DNA of 64,000 nucleotides from Castellaniella defragrans_A (GCF_040394755.1 NZ_JBEBRQ010000008.1), one strand, 5' to 3'; positions 52,013-61,854 are shown, numbered from the stretch's first letter. Notes: generated by a model from the letters alone, not told the origin. Numbers and translations are program-made.

Positions 52013-52807
52013 ATGCGGCGGCCGATCCTGGGATGCCTGACATGGCTCATGCTGGTCACGGCGGCCAGCGCCGCCCCGGCCGCCGTGACCGCGCCCAGCG
52101 CCGACAAGCCAACCATCCTGGTGTGCGGTCATTCCAACTATCCCCCCGTTTCCTGGACCGAGGCCGGCGCATTGCACGGCGCCGGCCCCATGCTGGCACA
52201 GGAAATCCTCACGCGGCTCGGCTATCCGGTTCAGTTGCTGGACATCGGCAACTGGAAGCGCTGCCTGTACGAAGTCAAGGCCGGGCGCGTGGACCTGGTG
52301 GCCGGCGCCTTTCCCAACGCCCAGCGCAGCCGCGACATGGTGTTCGTCCCGGAATACGTCATCGAAGAACCCATCATCCTGTTCACGCAGCGCGCCCGCC
52401 CGATCCATTTCAGCTCCTTGGACGATCTGCGCGGCAAAACGGTCGGCCTGCTGCTGGGCGACATCTATGGCGAGCCGTTCGACAGCTTTCTCGAACGCAA
52501 CACCCACATCGAATGGGTCTCGACCGGAGCGCAGAATCTGGGCAAGCTCGCCCTGGGCCGGATCGACTTCATGCCGATCGGCGCATTCAGCGGCCATCTC
52601 CAGGCCAGCCGCCTGGGCCTGAGTGAATGGTTGATCCCGGTGTCCCATGTCGTCAGCAACGGCCATTTCCATTTCGGCATCGCCCATGACTCCCCGCTAT
52701 TGGCCGACATCGACCGGATCAACGCCGAAATCCTGCGGCTGCGCGCGTCCGGCCAGATCGAAACGCTGGTCGACTTGGCCTCGGACGACTATCTCGTAAA
52801 ACGCTGA
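52013..52807 (+). CDS. Periplasmic solute-binding protein, probable sensor partner
   Basis: 264-residue SBP_bac_3-type protein with a signal peptide to about residue 21 (TAASAAPAA). It retains the receptor pattern ILVCGHSNYPPVSWTEAGALHGAGPMLAQEIL and DDLRGKTVGLLLGD. It is encoded between a response regulator (5 bp before) and a hybrid kinase (4 bp after) and not beside permeases, so it probably presents ligand to the kinase as TorT does for TorS (inference). Confidence 0.85.
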   Translation: MRRPILGCLTWLMLVTAASAAPAAVTAPSADKPTILVCGHSNYPPVSWTEAGALHGAGPMLAQEILTRLGYPVQLLDIGNWKRCLYEVKAGRVDLVAGAFPNAQRSRDMVFVPEYVIEEPIILFTQRARPIHFSSLDDLRGKTVGLLLGDIYGEPFDSFLERNTHIEWVSTGAQNLGKLALGRIDFMPIGAFSGHLQASRLGLSEWLIPVSHVVSNGHFHFGIAHDSPLLADIDRINAEILRLRASGQIETLVDLASDDYLVKR

Positions 52808-52811
52808 CGCC

Positions 52812-55178
52812 ATGCACCTGCCCCGCATCCGCCGCCGTCTATCGTTTCTACTGCACTATCGCGAAGCCCACCCGCTGGGCTACCGCATCCTGTCCCATGT
52901 CATCGCATTCAGCATCCTGCTGTCCCTGCTGTCGACGGCTTTCCAGGTGTATTCGAACTACCGGAAGGAACAAGCCCAGATCGAAGCCCAGCTTCAGCTG
53001 ATCCATGCCAGCTACATCGACAGCCTGGGCCAGAGCCTGTGGAACCTGGATCAGGACCTGGTATCCCTGCAACTGAATGCGATCCTGAATTTTCCCTACA
53101 TCGCCGCGGTATCGCTGCAATCCGACAGCCTCGGCCAGCCGCTGCGGCACACCAAGGCCGACATCCCGGAAAACCTCACGCTGACCCACCGCTATCCGAT
53201 TCGATACGCCACGACGCGCCTGGGACAGCCCCTCTCGCTGGGCACGCTCAGTGTGGACGTCAATCTCCGGCAGCTCTATGCCGATCTGGCGTCCAAGGCA
53301 TTCGAGAGCTTCATCAGCCAGACCCTGCTGATCCTGATGATCACGATCGCCCTGATCGTGATTTTCCAGCTGCAGATCACCCGCCACCTGGAAGCCATGG
53401 CGCGCTATACCCGCCGCATTGGCCAGGGCCACCTCGAGGAACCACTGCAACTGAACCGCCGAAGCGACGCGCGCACGCCCGACGAGATCGACCAGGTCGT
53501 CAGCGCCATCAATGAAATGCGCGAATCCATTCTGGCCGACCTGGACCGGCGCGATCAGGCCCAGAAAGCGCTGCAGTTCAACCGCGATCAATTGCGCGAG
53601 CAGGTCGAACGGCGCACCCGCAGCCTGCAAAGCGCCAAGGAACAGGCCGAAAGCGCGAACCGCGCCAAAAGCCAGTTCCTCGCCACCATGAGCCATGAAA
53701 TCCGCACGCCGCTCAATGGCATCATGGGTATGCTGGACCTGCTAGCGGTTTCCGGGCTGGACAGCCGCCAAAACAACATGCTCGGAACGATCCGCGCATC
53801 GAGCGAAGCACTGCTGGAACTGCTCAACGGACTGCTGGACTACGCCAAGATCGAAGAAGGCACCTTCGTGCCGACACGGCAGGCTTTCCGGCTCCTGGAG
53901 CTGGTCCAATCGACCGTCCTGCTGTTTTCGGCCCAGGCGCGCGAACACGGCGTGACGGTCACGCTCGATCTGGACGCGACGCTGGCCGATGCCTGTCACG
54001 GCAGCGACGGCGCCTTGCGGCAGGTCCTGTCCAACCTGCTGTCCAACGCCATCAAGTTCTCGCCCCAGGGCCAGGTCCGCGTCCAGGTCTGCCGCGCGCC
54101 CCGCGAGGCGCCGGAAACAGCGCCTGATCGGCAATGGGTGCGCTTCGAGATCCAAGACACCGGCATCGGCATCCCCGAAGCCTTCCACGCCCGGCTGTTC
54201 GAACGCTTCAGCCAGGCCGACGGCAGCATCACCCGCCATTTCGGCGGCACGGGCCTGGGGCTGGCCATCAGTCACGGACTGGTCCGCATCCTCGGCGGCG
54301 ACATCCACGTCGAAAGCGAGGAAGGCAAAGGCAGCCGGTTCTGGTTCGATATCCCGCTGGACATCGACCCCCTCCCAGGCGCGGCGCCGCAAGAAACGGC
54401 CGCCGGCAGCCCCGCCACCCCGCCGCTGCGCGTGCTGCTGGTCGAGGACATCGAGGTCAACCAGCAGGTCGCCATCGGCATGCTGACGCGCGACAACCAC
54501 CAGGTCACGCTCGCCCAGGATGGACACGAGGCGCTGCGGCACGCGGCGCGAAACACCTACGACCTGATCCTGCTGGACATGCATCTGCCTGAAATCAGCG
54601 GCATGGAAATCTGCCGCCGGATCCGCCGCCAGCCCGGCCCCAATCGCAATACCCCAATCATCGCCCTGACCGCCAGCGTCCAGCCGCAAGAAATCAGCGA
54701 ATATCTGGCAGCCGGCATCCTCACCGTCCTCGCCAAGCCGCTGCGTCTGGAAAAACTCCATCAGGCGCTCGCGCGCCTGCGCGCACCATCCGCCGCCGAA
54801 GCCGAATCCGCAGATGCGCCCGCCTTGCTGAATACGGCGCTGCTGACCAACCATCTGGACACGTTCGGCGGCCAGCGGCTCGCCTCGCTGATCGAGCGGT
54901 TCTTCGTCGCGTACGCGCAGACGCGCGCCGCCTTGCACGAAGCCCATGCGCAGGAGGACGGCTACGAAATTGCCGAACAGGCCCACCGGCTGGCGGGCGC
55001 GGCCGCCACCATCGGCGCATCGCGACTGTCGGCGTTGCTGCGCGACATCGAGACCTGCGCGCTGGCCCCGGAAAGCGGATCGATCGAAGACCGGCTGGCG
55101 CAGCTGGACGACATCGGGACGAGCACCCGCACGGCCCTGGAGGCATTCATCCGCACAGCGTCCGAGACGACTGCCTGA
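52812..55178 (+). CDS. Hybrid sensor histidine kinase (HAMP-HisKA-HATPase-REC-HPt)
   Basis: 788-residue inner-membrane kinase. Helices at about 27-45 and 168-186 bracket a periplasmic sensing loop of about 120 residues. HAMP follows, then a coiled coil (235-290), HisKA with phospho-His295 (TMSHEIRTPLNG), HATPase with N-box Asn412 and GGTGLGLAI at 478-486, a receiver domain with Asp589 (ILLDMHLPEISG), and an HPt domain with His725 (QAHRLAGAAATIG). This tripartite relay matches TorS/ArcB/EvgS kinases. It is translated right after the solute-binding protein gene. Confidence 0.93.
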   Translation: MHLPRIRRRLSFLLHYREAHPLGYRILSHVIAFSILLSLLSTAFQVYSNYRKEQAQIEAQLQLIHASYIDSLGQSLWNLDQDLVSLQLNAILNFPYIAAVSLQSDSLGQPLRHTKADIPENLTLTHRYPIRYATTRLGQPLSLGTLSVDVNLRQLYADLASKAFESFISQTLLILMITIALIVIFQLQITRHLEAMARYTRRIGQGHLEEPLQLNRRSDARTPDEIDQVVSAINEMRESILADLDRRDQAQKALQFNRDQLREQVERRTRSLQSAKEQAESANRAKSQFLATMSHEIRTPLNGIMGMLDLLAVSGLDSRQNNMLGTIRASSEALLELLNGLLDYAKIEEGTFVPTRQAFRLLELVQSTVLLFSAQAREHGVTVTLDLDATLADACHGSDGALRQVLSNLLSNAIKFSPQGQVRVQVCRAPREAPETAPDRQWVRFEIQDTGIGIPEAFHARLFERFSQADGSITRHFGGTGLGLAISHGLVRILGGDIHVESEEGKGSRFWFDIPLDIDPLPGAAPQETAAGSPATPPLRVLLVEDIEVNQQVAIGMLTRDNHQVTLAQDGHEALRHAARNTYDLILLDMHLPEISGMEICRRIRRQPGPNRNTPIIALTASVQPQEISEYLAAGILTVLAKPLRLEKLHQALARLRAPSAAEAESADAPALLNTALLTNHLDTFGGQRLASLIERFFVAYAQTRAALHEAHAQEDGYEIAEQAHRLAGAAATIGASRLSALLRDIETCALAPESGSIEDRLAQLDDIGTSTRTALEAFIRTASETTA

Positions 55179-55292
55179 CCCCCGCCGAGGGCAATGGGCG
55201 GCCGCCGGCCAGGGAGACCATTCCCGGACGCCTCGGCGAGCCGACGGGCTCGCGAAAAGCGCCGGGAAAGAACGCCTGGTCCAGGGCGGGTC

Positions 55293-56969
55293 TCAATGGG
55301 CCTGACGCAATTGGCGCAACGTGGTGGTCGGGGTGATGGCTTCGGGATCGAGCAGGCAATGGATGATGGCGGGCAGGCCGCTGGCGCAGGCGCGTTCGAG
55401 CGCCGGGGCGAACTGCGCCGAAGTCTCGACCCGTTCGCCATGGCCGCCGAAGGCACGCGCATAGGCTGCAAAATCGGGATTGCGCAGCGTCGTGGCCGAC
55501 ACCCGGCCCGGATAGCGCCGCTCCTGGTGCATGCGGATGGTGCCGTACATGCCATTGTCCACCAGGACCACAATGATCGGCAGCCCATACTGAACGGCCG
55601 TGGCGAATTCCTGGCCGTGCATCATGAAGCAGCCATCGCCGGCCAGGCACACGACCCGGCGCCCGGGACACAGCCGCTGGGCGGCCACCGCGGCCGGCAG
55701 CCCATAGCCCATCGAGCCCGAGGTCGGCGCCAATTGGGTGCCATAGGCGCGGAATCGATAGAAACGATGCAGCCAGATCGCATAGTTGCCCGCGCCATTG
55801 CACAGAATCGCATCCTCGGGCAGCACGGCATTCAGGTGCGCCATGACCTCGCCCATCTGCAATGCCCCGGGATGATGAACGGCGCCCGGGTCGCTCCAGG
55901 CCTGGCGCGCGGCATGCAGCGCCTCGCAACGCTGGCGTCGCTGCGGCGTGACGGTTGGCGCCAGCGGCTCGACGGCCCGGACCCAGGCCGATGGCCGGCA
56001 TGGCATGGCGACATCGGCCTGATAGACCCGGTTCAACTCATCCGGATCGGGATGCACATGCACCAGCGCCTGGCCGGGCACGGGAATGTCGAGCAGGGTG
56101 TAGCTCTGGCTCGGGACTTCGGACAGGCGTCCGCCCACGGCCAGGATCAGATCGGATTCACGGATGGCCGCCAGCAGTCCGGGCTGGCAGCCCAGCCCCA
56201 GATCGCCGATGAAATTCGGATGGTCCACCGGGCACAGCATCTGGCGCCGGAACTGGACCGCGATCGGCAAGCCGTGGCGCTCGGCGAACGCACCGAAGGC
56301 GCGCGCCGATTCGGCGTCCCAGCCGCTGCCGCCAAGAATTGCCAGCGGGCGCTGCGCCCGCGCCAGGCGCTCGCCCAGATCGCGGATCTGGTCCGGATCA
56401 GGCCAGGCTTGCGGGACGTCGAACGGCCGCCCGTCGGCCACGGCCACGGTTTCGGAGAGCATGTCCTCGGGCAGGGCCAGCACCACGGGGCCGGGACGGC
56501 CCGCCAGCGCCACATGGAAGGCGCGCGACAAGTATTCGGGAATGCGTTCGGCCTGGTCGATTTCCGCGGCCCATTTGACCTGGGACCCGAACACGGCGCG
56601 ATAGTCCATTTCCTGAAACGCCTCGCGGTCGCGCATCGCCCGTTCGATCTGGCCGACCAGCAGAATCATGGGCGTGGAGTCCTGGGATGCAATGTGCACC
56701 CCAGCCATGGCGTTGGTGGCGCCGGGCGCCCGGGTCACCATGCAGATCCCCGGGCGGCCAGTCAATTTGCCGTGGGCTTCGGCCATCATGGCAGCCCCGC
56801 CCTCCTGGCGGCAGACGGTCACCTCGATGCCGGCGTCGTGCAGTCCGTCGAGCACCGGCAGATAGCTTTCGCCCGGCACACAGAACACGTGCTCCACGCC
56901 ATGGATGCGCAATTGATCCACCAGAACGTGGCCTGCCAGGCGGGGAGCCGCCGAAGAATGAAGTGTCAT
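55293..56969 (-). CDS. Thiamine-diphosphate-dependent enzyme, acetolactate synthase-like
   Basis: 558-residue TPP enzyme with the three usual domains: N-terminal pyrimidine domain (GVEHVFCVPGESYLPVLD with the conserved Glu near 35), central domain, and C-terminal PP domain with GDGCFMMHGQEFATAVQYG ending in VDNG (the GDG-N metal motif). Related proteins include acetolactate synthase large-subunit homologues, glyoxylate carboligase and decarboxylases; no small subunit is present and the reaction is unknown. ATG 56969 was chosen because AAGGA lies 7 bp upstream; ATG 56975 is also in frame. Confidence 0.82.
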   Translation of the reverse strand: MTLHSSAAPRLAGHVLVDQLRIHGVEHVFCVPGESYLPVLDGLHDAGIEVTVCRQEGGAAMMAEAHGKLTGRPGICMVTRAPGATNAMAGVHIASQDSTPMILLVGQIERAMRDREAFQEMDYRAVFGSQVKWAAEIDQAERIPEYLSRAFHVALAGRPGPVVLALPEDMLSETVAVADGRPFDVPQAWPDPDQIRDLGERLARAQRPLAILGGSGWDAESARAFGAFAERHGLPIAVQFRRQMLCPVDHPNFIGDLGLGCQPGLLAAIRESDLILAVGGRLSEVPSQSYTLLDIPVPGQALVHVHPDPDELNRVYQADVAMPCRPSAWVRAVEPLAPTVTPQRRQRCEALHAARQAWSDPGAVHHPGALQMGEVMAHLNAVLPEDAILCNGAGNYAIWLHRFYRFRAYGTQLAPTSGSMGYGLPAAVAAQRLCPGRRVVCLAGDGCFMMHGQEFATAVQYGLPIIVVLVDNGMYGTIRMHQERRYPGRVSATTLRNPDFAAYARAFGGHGERVETSAQFAPALERACASGLPAIIHCLLDPEAITPTTTLRQLRQAH

Positions 56970-57040
56970 GCCCATTTCCTTAGTGCTTGGTAAAGAACAA
57001 TCGCTGCGCGATGCCGCCCCATGCCCCGACCTGCGCGGGC

Positions 57041-57670
57041 TCAGGGCACGACGGCGCCATGAGGATCGAGATCGGCGTTGGTGGTCAACCACAGGACCTC
57101 GGCGTCCTCATCCCCTTGGTTGATCACGCGATGGCGCATCCGGCTATCGATGTAGAAACAGTCGCCCGGCCCAAGGGTGACGGGCTGGTAGAACTCGGTA
57201 TGCAGTTCGATGGCGCCTTCCAGAACGTAGACGAATTCCTCGCCGTCGTGACAGCTCCAGCCCTCGTCGCTGCGCAGTTCGCCGTGGCTCTTGATGCGTG
57301 AGCGGAAAGGCATCATGTGTTTGTGGGCGAGTTGCGAACACAGCAGCCGGTGGCGATACAGCGGCGTGTCGTGGATTTCGCCCTCGTCCGTGCGCCCGAT
57401 GCTGCAACGTCCCGCCCCCATGTGCGCCTGCGCCGGCGCGAACAGTTCGGCGACGTCCACGCCCAGGCCATGCGCCAGCCGCAGCAGCACATCATAGGTC
57501 GGCGACACCAGGCCATTTTCGATCTTGGACAGGGCCGAAACCGAAATGCCGCTGGCGCGGCCCGTCTGGCCCTGGGTCCAGCCCCGCTGCAGCCTCAGGG
57601 CTTTGAGCCGTTCCGCCAAGGCGGATTGACGTTCCTGGACCTGGGAGGGATCGAGCGCTATTGCTGTCAT
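57041..57670 (-). CDS. XRE-family regulator with cupin domain (PuuR-like)
   Basis: 209-residue regulator: N-terminal helix-turn-helix (LKALRLQRGWTQGQTGRASGISVSALSKIENG in outline, residues 20-60) and a C-terminal cupin ligand-binding domain (about 125-200, HDGEEFVYVLEGAIELH, LGPGDCFYIDSRMRHRV). Such regulators usually control catabolic operons and sense small organic ligands. It lies between the TPP enzyme and oxidase genes and probably controls this cluster. Confidence 0.9.
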   Translation of the reverse strand: MTAIALDPSQVQERQSALAERLKALRLQRGWTQGQTGRASGISVSALSKIENGLVSPTYDVLLRLAHGLGVDVAELFAPAQAHMGAGRCSIGRTDEGEIHDTPLYRHRLLCSQLAHKHMMPFRSRIKSHGELRSDEGWSCHDGEEFVYVLEGAIELHTEFYQPVTLGPGDCFYIDSRMRHRVINQGDEDAEVLWLTTNADLDPHGAVVP

Positions 57671-57814
57671 TGTTCAAATGTCCTTCTTCATGGATCCCCG
57701 ATCCGGGGAACTCCTATCGATCGATGTCAGAGGATACGCCGGCTCCGGCCCGCCGAACCGCGAGCGGAGGCCACGATACGCGACGCATACCACCAAGATC
57801 ATACAAAGTCGATA

Positions 57815-59002
57815 TCAGACGACATTCTTTTCCACCATCGGCTCGCCTTCGAGGATGCGGCGCCAGCCCAGGCGGGACAAGTCCAGGGTCCTGAAACCGC
57901 CATGAATGATGAGCTCGGAGATCGCCCGGCCGACAGCCGGCCCCTGCTGCATGCCGTGCCCGCTGAAACCATTGGCGAAATATAGATTGTCGACATCGGG
58001 ATGCAGACCGATGATGACATTCTGATCGACCAGGTTCATGTCGTAGTGCCCGGCCCAGCTGCGCCCGCAGCGCAGCGCCTCGAATGCGGGCACGCGCTGC
58101 GCCAGCAAGGGCCAGAGCCGTTCTTCGAACAATGCGTGCTGGACATCGAAATCCATGCATTCCGGGTCCTGGTCCGGTGGCGGCGCGATGCCGGCGATGA
58201 AACCCTGGCCTTCGGGCCGGAAATAGGCGCCGCTCGGGTCAATCACCATAGGGCAGTCCGGCAGCGCCTGCGGACATTGAAAATAGAAGATGCTGCGCTT
58301 GCGGGCCTCGACCGGCAGGTCGATACCCGCAAGACGCGCCACGGCCGGGCCGCCGATACCCGCCGCATTGATCAGGGCTCCACAAGCAATATGACTGCCA
58401 TCGTCCAGGCGCACACCGGTGACATGCGCGCCGGCGCGCTCCACCCCCTCGATGCGCCGGGACAGGTACACCGCCCCCTGGGCGATCGCCTTGCGCCGCA
58501 TGCCTTGCAGCATACCGTAGGCATCGAGCCAGCCCTCGCCGCTCAGTCCCAACGCGCCGCCGGCCAGGTCATCGACCCGCATCCAGGGATAGCGGGCCGC
58601 CAGTTCCGCCGCATCGAGCAGGACGATATCCGCCCCCAGACTGCATTGCAGGATGTGATTCTCGCGCAGGACCGGCATGCCTTCGGCCGTCGCCAGGAAC
58701 AGATAACCCCCCTCGCGAAAAGCCGGATCGGGGCGCTCGCCATCGACAGCCATGATGTCGCCGAAGTGCCGCAGGAATTCGGTGCCGAACTGCGACATGC
58801 GGATGTTTTCCGCCGTGGAGTACTGGTGGCGGATCGACGCCGCCGACAGCGCTGTGGCGCAGTGCTGGTACGTGGGATCGGGCTCCATGACGGCGACGGT
58901 CCCCTGGAAATCGGGATTGGCCGTCAAAAAATAGGCGGCGGCGCTGCCGACCGCCGCCCCTCCGGCGATGACAACATCGAACTGCATCTGCGGCATCTGC
59001 AT
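57815..59002 (-). CDS. FAD-dependent amine/amino-acid oxidase (DAO family)
   Basis: 395-residue flavoprotein with an N-terminal FAD-binding loop FDVVIAGGAAVGSAAAYFL and the DAO-family C-terminal YFANGFSGHGMQQGPAVGRAISELI. Members oxidise glycine derivatives, D-amino acids or cyclic imino acids such as L-pipecolate. Divergence from an ALDH7-type gene suggests an amine whose oxidation gives a semialdehyde (inference). ATG 59002 was chosen; ATG 58987 is also possible. Confidence 0.85.
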   Translation of the reverse strand: MQMPQMQFDVVIAGGAAVGSAAAYFLTANPDFQGTVAVMEPDPTYQHCATALSAASIRHQYSTAENIRMSQFGTEFLRHFGDIMAVDGERPDPAFREGGYLFLATAEGMPVLRENHILQCSLGADIVLLDAAELAARYPWMRVDDLAGGALGLSGEGWLDAYGMLQGMRRKAIAQGAVYLSRRIEGVERAGAHVTGVRLDDGSHIACGALINAAGIGGPAVARLAGIDLPVEARKRSIFYFQCPQALPDCPMVIDPSGAYFRPEGQGFIAGIAPPPDQDPECMDFDVQHALFEERLWPLLAQRVPAFEALRCGRSWAGHYDMNLVDQNVIIGLHPDVDNLYFANGFSGHGMQQGPAVGRAISELIIHGGFRTLDLSRLGWRRILEGEPMVEKNVV

Positions 59003-59122
59003 GGCTCCGGCAATCAGATCAGGAATCGAATTTCCCGGCCACCGATCCATGGCGCCGGGCCTTATCAGGAAGCCCTATTTTGCGAGCAAAATTTTTATTA
59101 TTCTCTAGGTATTTTCCCTTGG

Positions 59123-59137
59123 AGAAAATTATTTTCT
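59123..59137. promoter_or_regulatory. Palindromic operator candidate between DAO and ALDH genes
   Basis: Perfect dyad AGAAAAT-T-ATTTTCT in a markedly AT-rich stretch (59078-59155) between the divergent oxidase and aldehyde dehydrogenase genes. It is a plausible binding site for the XRE-cupin regulator encoded nearby. Confidence 0.5.
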
Positions 59138-59198
59138 GATAATACGATCACATGCTATCCTGAAATGGACTTGATTGATCCACCACGGAGCCTCCCCC

Positions 59199-60701
59199 AT
59201 GAATACTCAGGACGTGCTGCAATCCCTCGGTCTGCCGGCCGACATCCTCCAGGGCGGTGACCTGCCGGTCCATTCCCCCATCGATGGCGCCGGGCTGGCC
59301 CGCCTGCATACCCACACGCCCGACCAGGCCCGCGCCGCGGTCGCCGCCGCGCAGGCGGCCTTCGCCGTCTGGCGGCTGGTGCCGGCGCCGCGCCGCGGCG
59401 AACTGGTGCGCCTGTTGGGCGACGAGCTGCGTCGCCACAAACAGGCACTGGGCCGGCTCGTATCCCTGGAAGCCGGAAAGATCACCGCCGAAGGCGAGGG
59501 CGAAGTCCAGGAGATGATCGACATCTGCGACTTCGCCGTCGGCCTGTCGCGCCAGCTCCATGGCCTGACCATCGCCTCCGAGCGCCCGGGGCATCGCATG
59601 ATGGAAACCTGGCATCCACTGGGCGTGGTCGGTGTGATCTCGGCCTTCAACTTCCCGGTCGCGGTCTGGTCCTGGAACGCGGCGCTCGCCCTGGTGTGCG
59701 GCAATCCGGTCATCTGGAAACCCTCGGAAAAGACACCGCTCACGGCGCTGGCCTGCCAGGCGCTGTTCCAGCGCGCACTGGCGCGCTTTGGCGATGCCCC
59801 CGCCGATCTGGTGCAAGTCCTCATCGGCGCGCGCGAGGTCGGCGAGGTCCTGGTGGACGATCCCGGCGTGGCGCTGGTGTCGGCGACCGGCTCAACCCGC
59901 ATGGGGCGCGACGTGGGGCCCCGCGTGGCCCGGCGCTTCGGCCGCTGCCTGCTGGAACTGGGCGGCAACAATGCCATCATCGTGGCACCGTCGGCGGACC
60001 TGGGCATGGCTGCCCGCGGCATTCTGTTCGGCGCCATCGGCACGGCCGGGCAGCGCTGCACGACCACGCGCCGCCTGATCGTGCACGAAAGCGTGGCCGA
60101 CGCCCTGCTGACCCGCCTGAAGGCCGCCTACGCCAGCGCCACAGTGGGCAACCCGCTGGACGCCGGCACGCTGGTCGGGCCGCTGGTGGACCAGGCCTCA
60201 TTCGACGCCATGCAATCCGCGCTGGAGCAGGCGCGCGCCCAGGGCGGCAGCGTCACCGGCGGCGAGCGCCTGCTGGCCGACCGCTACCCGGACGCCTGGT
60301 ACGTGCGCCCCGCTCTGGTGGAAATGCCCGACCAGACGGCCATCGTCCGCCACGAGACCTTCGCCCCGATCCTGTACGTCATGCGCTACCGGGATTTCGA
60401 CACGGCCCTGCAACTGCACAATGCCGTCCCGCAAGGCCTGTCCTCGGCAATCTTCACCACGGACTTGCGCGAAGCCGAAACCTTCCTGAGCGCCGCGGGC
60501 TCGGACTGCGGCATCGCCAACGTCAATATCGGCACATCGGGCGCCGAGATCGGCGGAGCCTTCGGGGGCGAAAAGGAAACCGGCGGCGGGCGCGAATCCG
60601 GGTCCGACGCCTGGAAGGCCTATATGCGCCGGGCGACCAACACCATCAACTATTCCAACGCGCTGCCGCTGGCGCAAGGCATCCGCTTCGGCGACGATTG
60701 A
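59199..60701 (+). CDS. Aldehyde dehydrogenase, ALDH7 (amino-adipate/piperideine-6-carboxylate) type
   Basis: 500-residue NAD-dependent aldehyde dehydrogenase. Catalytic Cys287 in GTAGQRCTTTRR and general base Glu in LELGGNNAI are present; SAFNFPVAVWSWNAALALVCGN and the C-terminal GGEKETGGGRESGSDAWKAYMRR are ALDH7 marks, shared with AmaB and antiquitin. With the divergent DAO-type oxidase it could form an AmaA/AmaB-like pair for pipecolate or lysine breakdown, but the added TPP enzyme does not belong to that route. ATG 59199 chosen; 59175 is an in-frame alternative. Confidence 0.9.
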   Translation: MNTQDVLQSLGLPADILQGGDLPVHSPIDGAGLARLHTHTPDQARAAVAAAQAAFAVWRLVPAPRRGELVRLLGDELRRHKQALGRLVSLEAGKITAEGEGEVQEMIDICDFAVGLSRQLHGLTIASERPGHRMMETWHPLGVVGVISAFNFPVAVWSWNAALALVCGNPVIWKPSEKTPLTALACQALFQRALARFGDAPADLVQVLIGAREVGEVLVDDPGVALVSATGSTRMGRDVGPRVARRFGRCLLELGGNNAIIVAPSADLGMAARGILFGAIGTAGQRCTTTRRLIVHESVADALLTRLKAAYASATVGNPLDAGTLVGPLVDQASFDAMQSALEQARAQGGSVTGGERLLADRYPDAWYVRPALVEMPDQTAIVRHETFAPILYVMRYRDFDTALQLHNAVPQGLSSAIFTTDLREAETFLSAAGSDCGIANVNIGTSGAEIGGAFGGEKETGGGRESGSDAWKAYMRRATNTINYSNALPLAQGIRFGDD

Positions 60702-60718
60702 TCGCGCGCCAATGAAAA

Positions 60719-60750
60719 GAGCCAGATCGGCGCAAGGCTTGATCTGGCTC
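60719..60750 (-). terminator. Terminator of tRNA-Pro
   Basis: GAGCCAGATC (60719-60728) pairs with GATCTGGCTC (60741-60750), loop of 12; on the minus strand the stem is followed by TCTTTTCATT. It lies 8 bp beyond the tRNA 3' end and may also end the convergent ALDH transcript. Confidence 0.75.
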
Positions 60751-60757
60751 TCGAATG

Positions 60758-60834
60758 TGGTCGGGGTGACATGATTCGAACATGCGACTCCTACGTCCCG
60801 AACGTAGTACTCTACCAGGCTGAGCTACACCCCG
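60758..60834 (-). tRNA. tRNA-Pro(CGG)
   Basis: 77-nt tRNA with encoded CCA. Acceptor stem CGGGGTG/CACCCCG, D-arm AGCTCAGCCTGGTAGAGTA in outline, anticodon stem CTACG/CGTAG with loop TTCGGGA (anticodon CGG), and T-loop TTCGAAT. It reads CCG proline codons. No intron. Confidence 0.96.
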
Positions 60835-60888
60835 ACGGTAGCCGAGCCTCTGACGCAAACAACCGCCAGACGGCCTCGGAATTCATTT

Positions 60889-61854
60889 TCAGCGGTCTCG
60901 ATCGACCGCGAAAGAGCAAAATTCTACCAGAGTTTCACGATATACGGAATCCGGCAGGACATCCAGGGCGCGCAGCGCCAGATTCGCCTCGGCGCGCGCG
61001 GCCTCGCGCGTATATGCCAGTGCGTCTGTGTCGTGGATGGCCCGCGCCACCGCCTGGAAATCGGCCGAGCCGGTGCTGATGGCCTCGCGCACCAGGTCGC
61101 GCTGCGCCGGAGTGCCGACCTCGAGCACACGGATCAGGGGCAACGTGGACTTGCCCTCGCGCAGGTCGTCGCCGACGTTCTTGCCCAGGGCCTGGGCATC
61201 GCCGTTGTAGTCCAGCACATCATCGACGAGCTGGAAAGCCGTCCCGATGTGCCGGCCGTAGGCTGCCGCGGCCTGCTCCTGAGCGGGCGTGGCCCCGGAA
61301 ATGATGGCGCCCACCTGGGCGGCCGCCTCGAACAGTTTTGCCGTCTTGTAGCGCACCACCTGCAGGTAGCGATCCAGAGAGACGTCCGGATCGTGGACGT
61401 TGAGCAGTTGCAACACCTCGCCCTCGGCGATGATGGTCGTCGCCGTCGAGAGCACCGCCATCGCCGCCATGGAGTCGGCCTCGACCATCATCTCGAAGGA
61501 TCGCGAATACAGATAGTCGCCCACCAGGACGCTGGCGGCGTTGCCGAACACGGCATTGGCCGTCCCGCGGCCGCGGCGCATGTCAGACTCGTCGACCACA
61601 TCGTCGTGCAGCAGCGTGGCGGTATGAATGAACTCGACAACGGCCGCCAGGCGGTGGTGATTGTCGCCGCGATAGCCCAGGGCGCCCGCCACCAGCAGGA
61701 CCATGGCCGGACGCATGCGCTTGCCGCCGGCGCCGATGATGTAATCACCGATCGTGCGGATCAGGACGACCTCGGAATTCAGGCGCGCGCGAATCACAGC
61801 GTCGACCGCCTGCATGTCTTGGGCGATGGGCGCAAACAGTTCAGAAAGTATCAA
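60889..61854 (-). CDS. ispB: Octaprenyl/polyprenyl diphosphate synthase
   Basis: 321-residue trans-prenyltransferase that makes the ubiquinone side chain. First Asp-rich motif LLHDDVVDESDMRRG near 82, second DDVLDYNGD near 210, plus GGKRMRPAMVLL near 45. Length matches E. coli IspB. I chose the TTG at 61854 (M-ILSELFAPIAQDM), which gives the usual N-terminus; further upstream in-frame sequence is unrelated. Divergent from the DUF815 ATPase gene. Confidence 0.92.
   Translation of the reverse strand: MILSELFAPIAQDMQAVDAVIRARLNSEVVLIRTIGDYIIGAGGKRMRPAMVLLVAGALGYRGDNHHRLAAVVEFIHTATLLHDDVVDESDMRRGRGTANAVFGNAASVLVGDYLYSRSFEMMVEADSMAAMAVLSTATTIIAEGEVLQLLNVHDPDVSLDRYLQVVRYKTAKLFEAAAQVGAIISGATPAQEQAAAAYGRHIGTAFQLVDDVLDYNGDAQALGKNVGDDLREGKSTLPLIRVLEVGTPAQRDLVREAISTGSADFQAVARAIHDTDALAYTREAARAEANLALRALDVLPDSVYRETLVEFCSFAVDRDR

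Noticed and set aside
59977..60201. Small antisense frames within the ALDH gene
   Set aside because: Shadow frames of a high-GC coding sequence with complete ALDH motifs on the plus strand.
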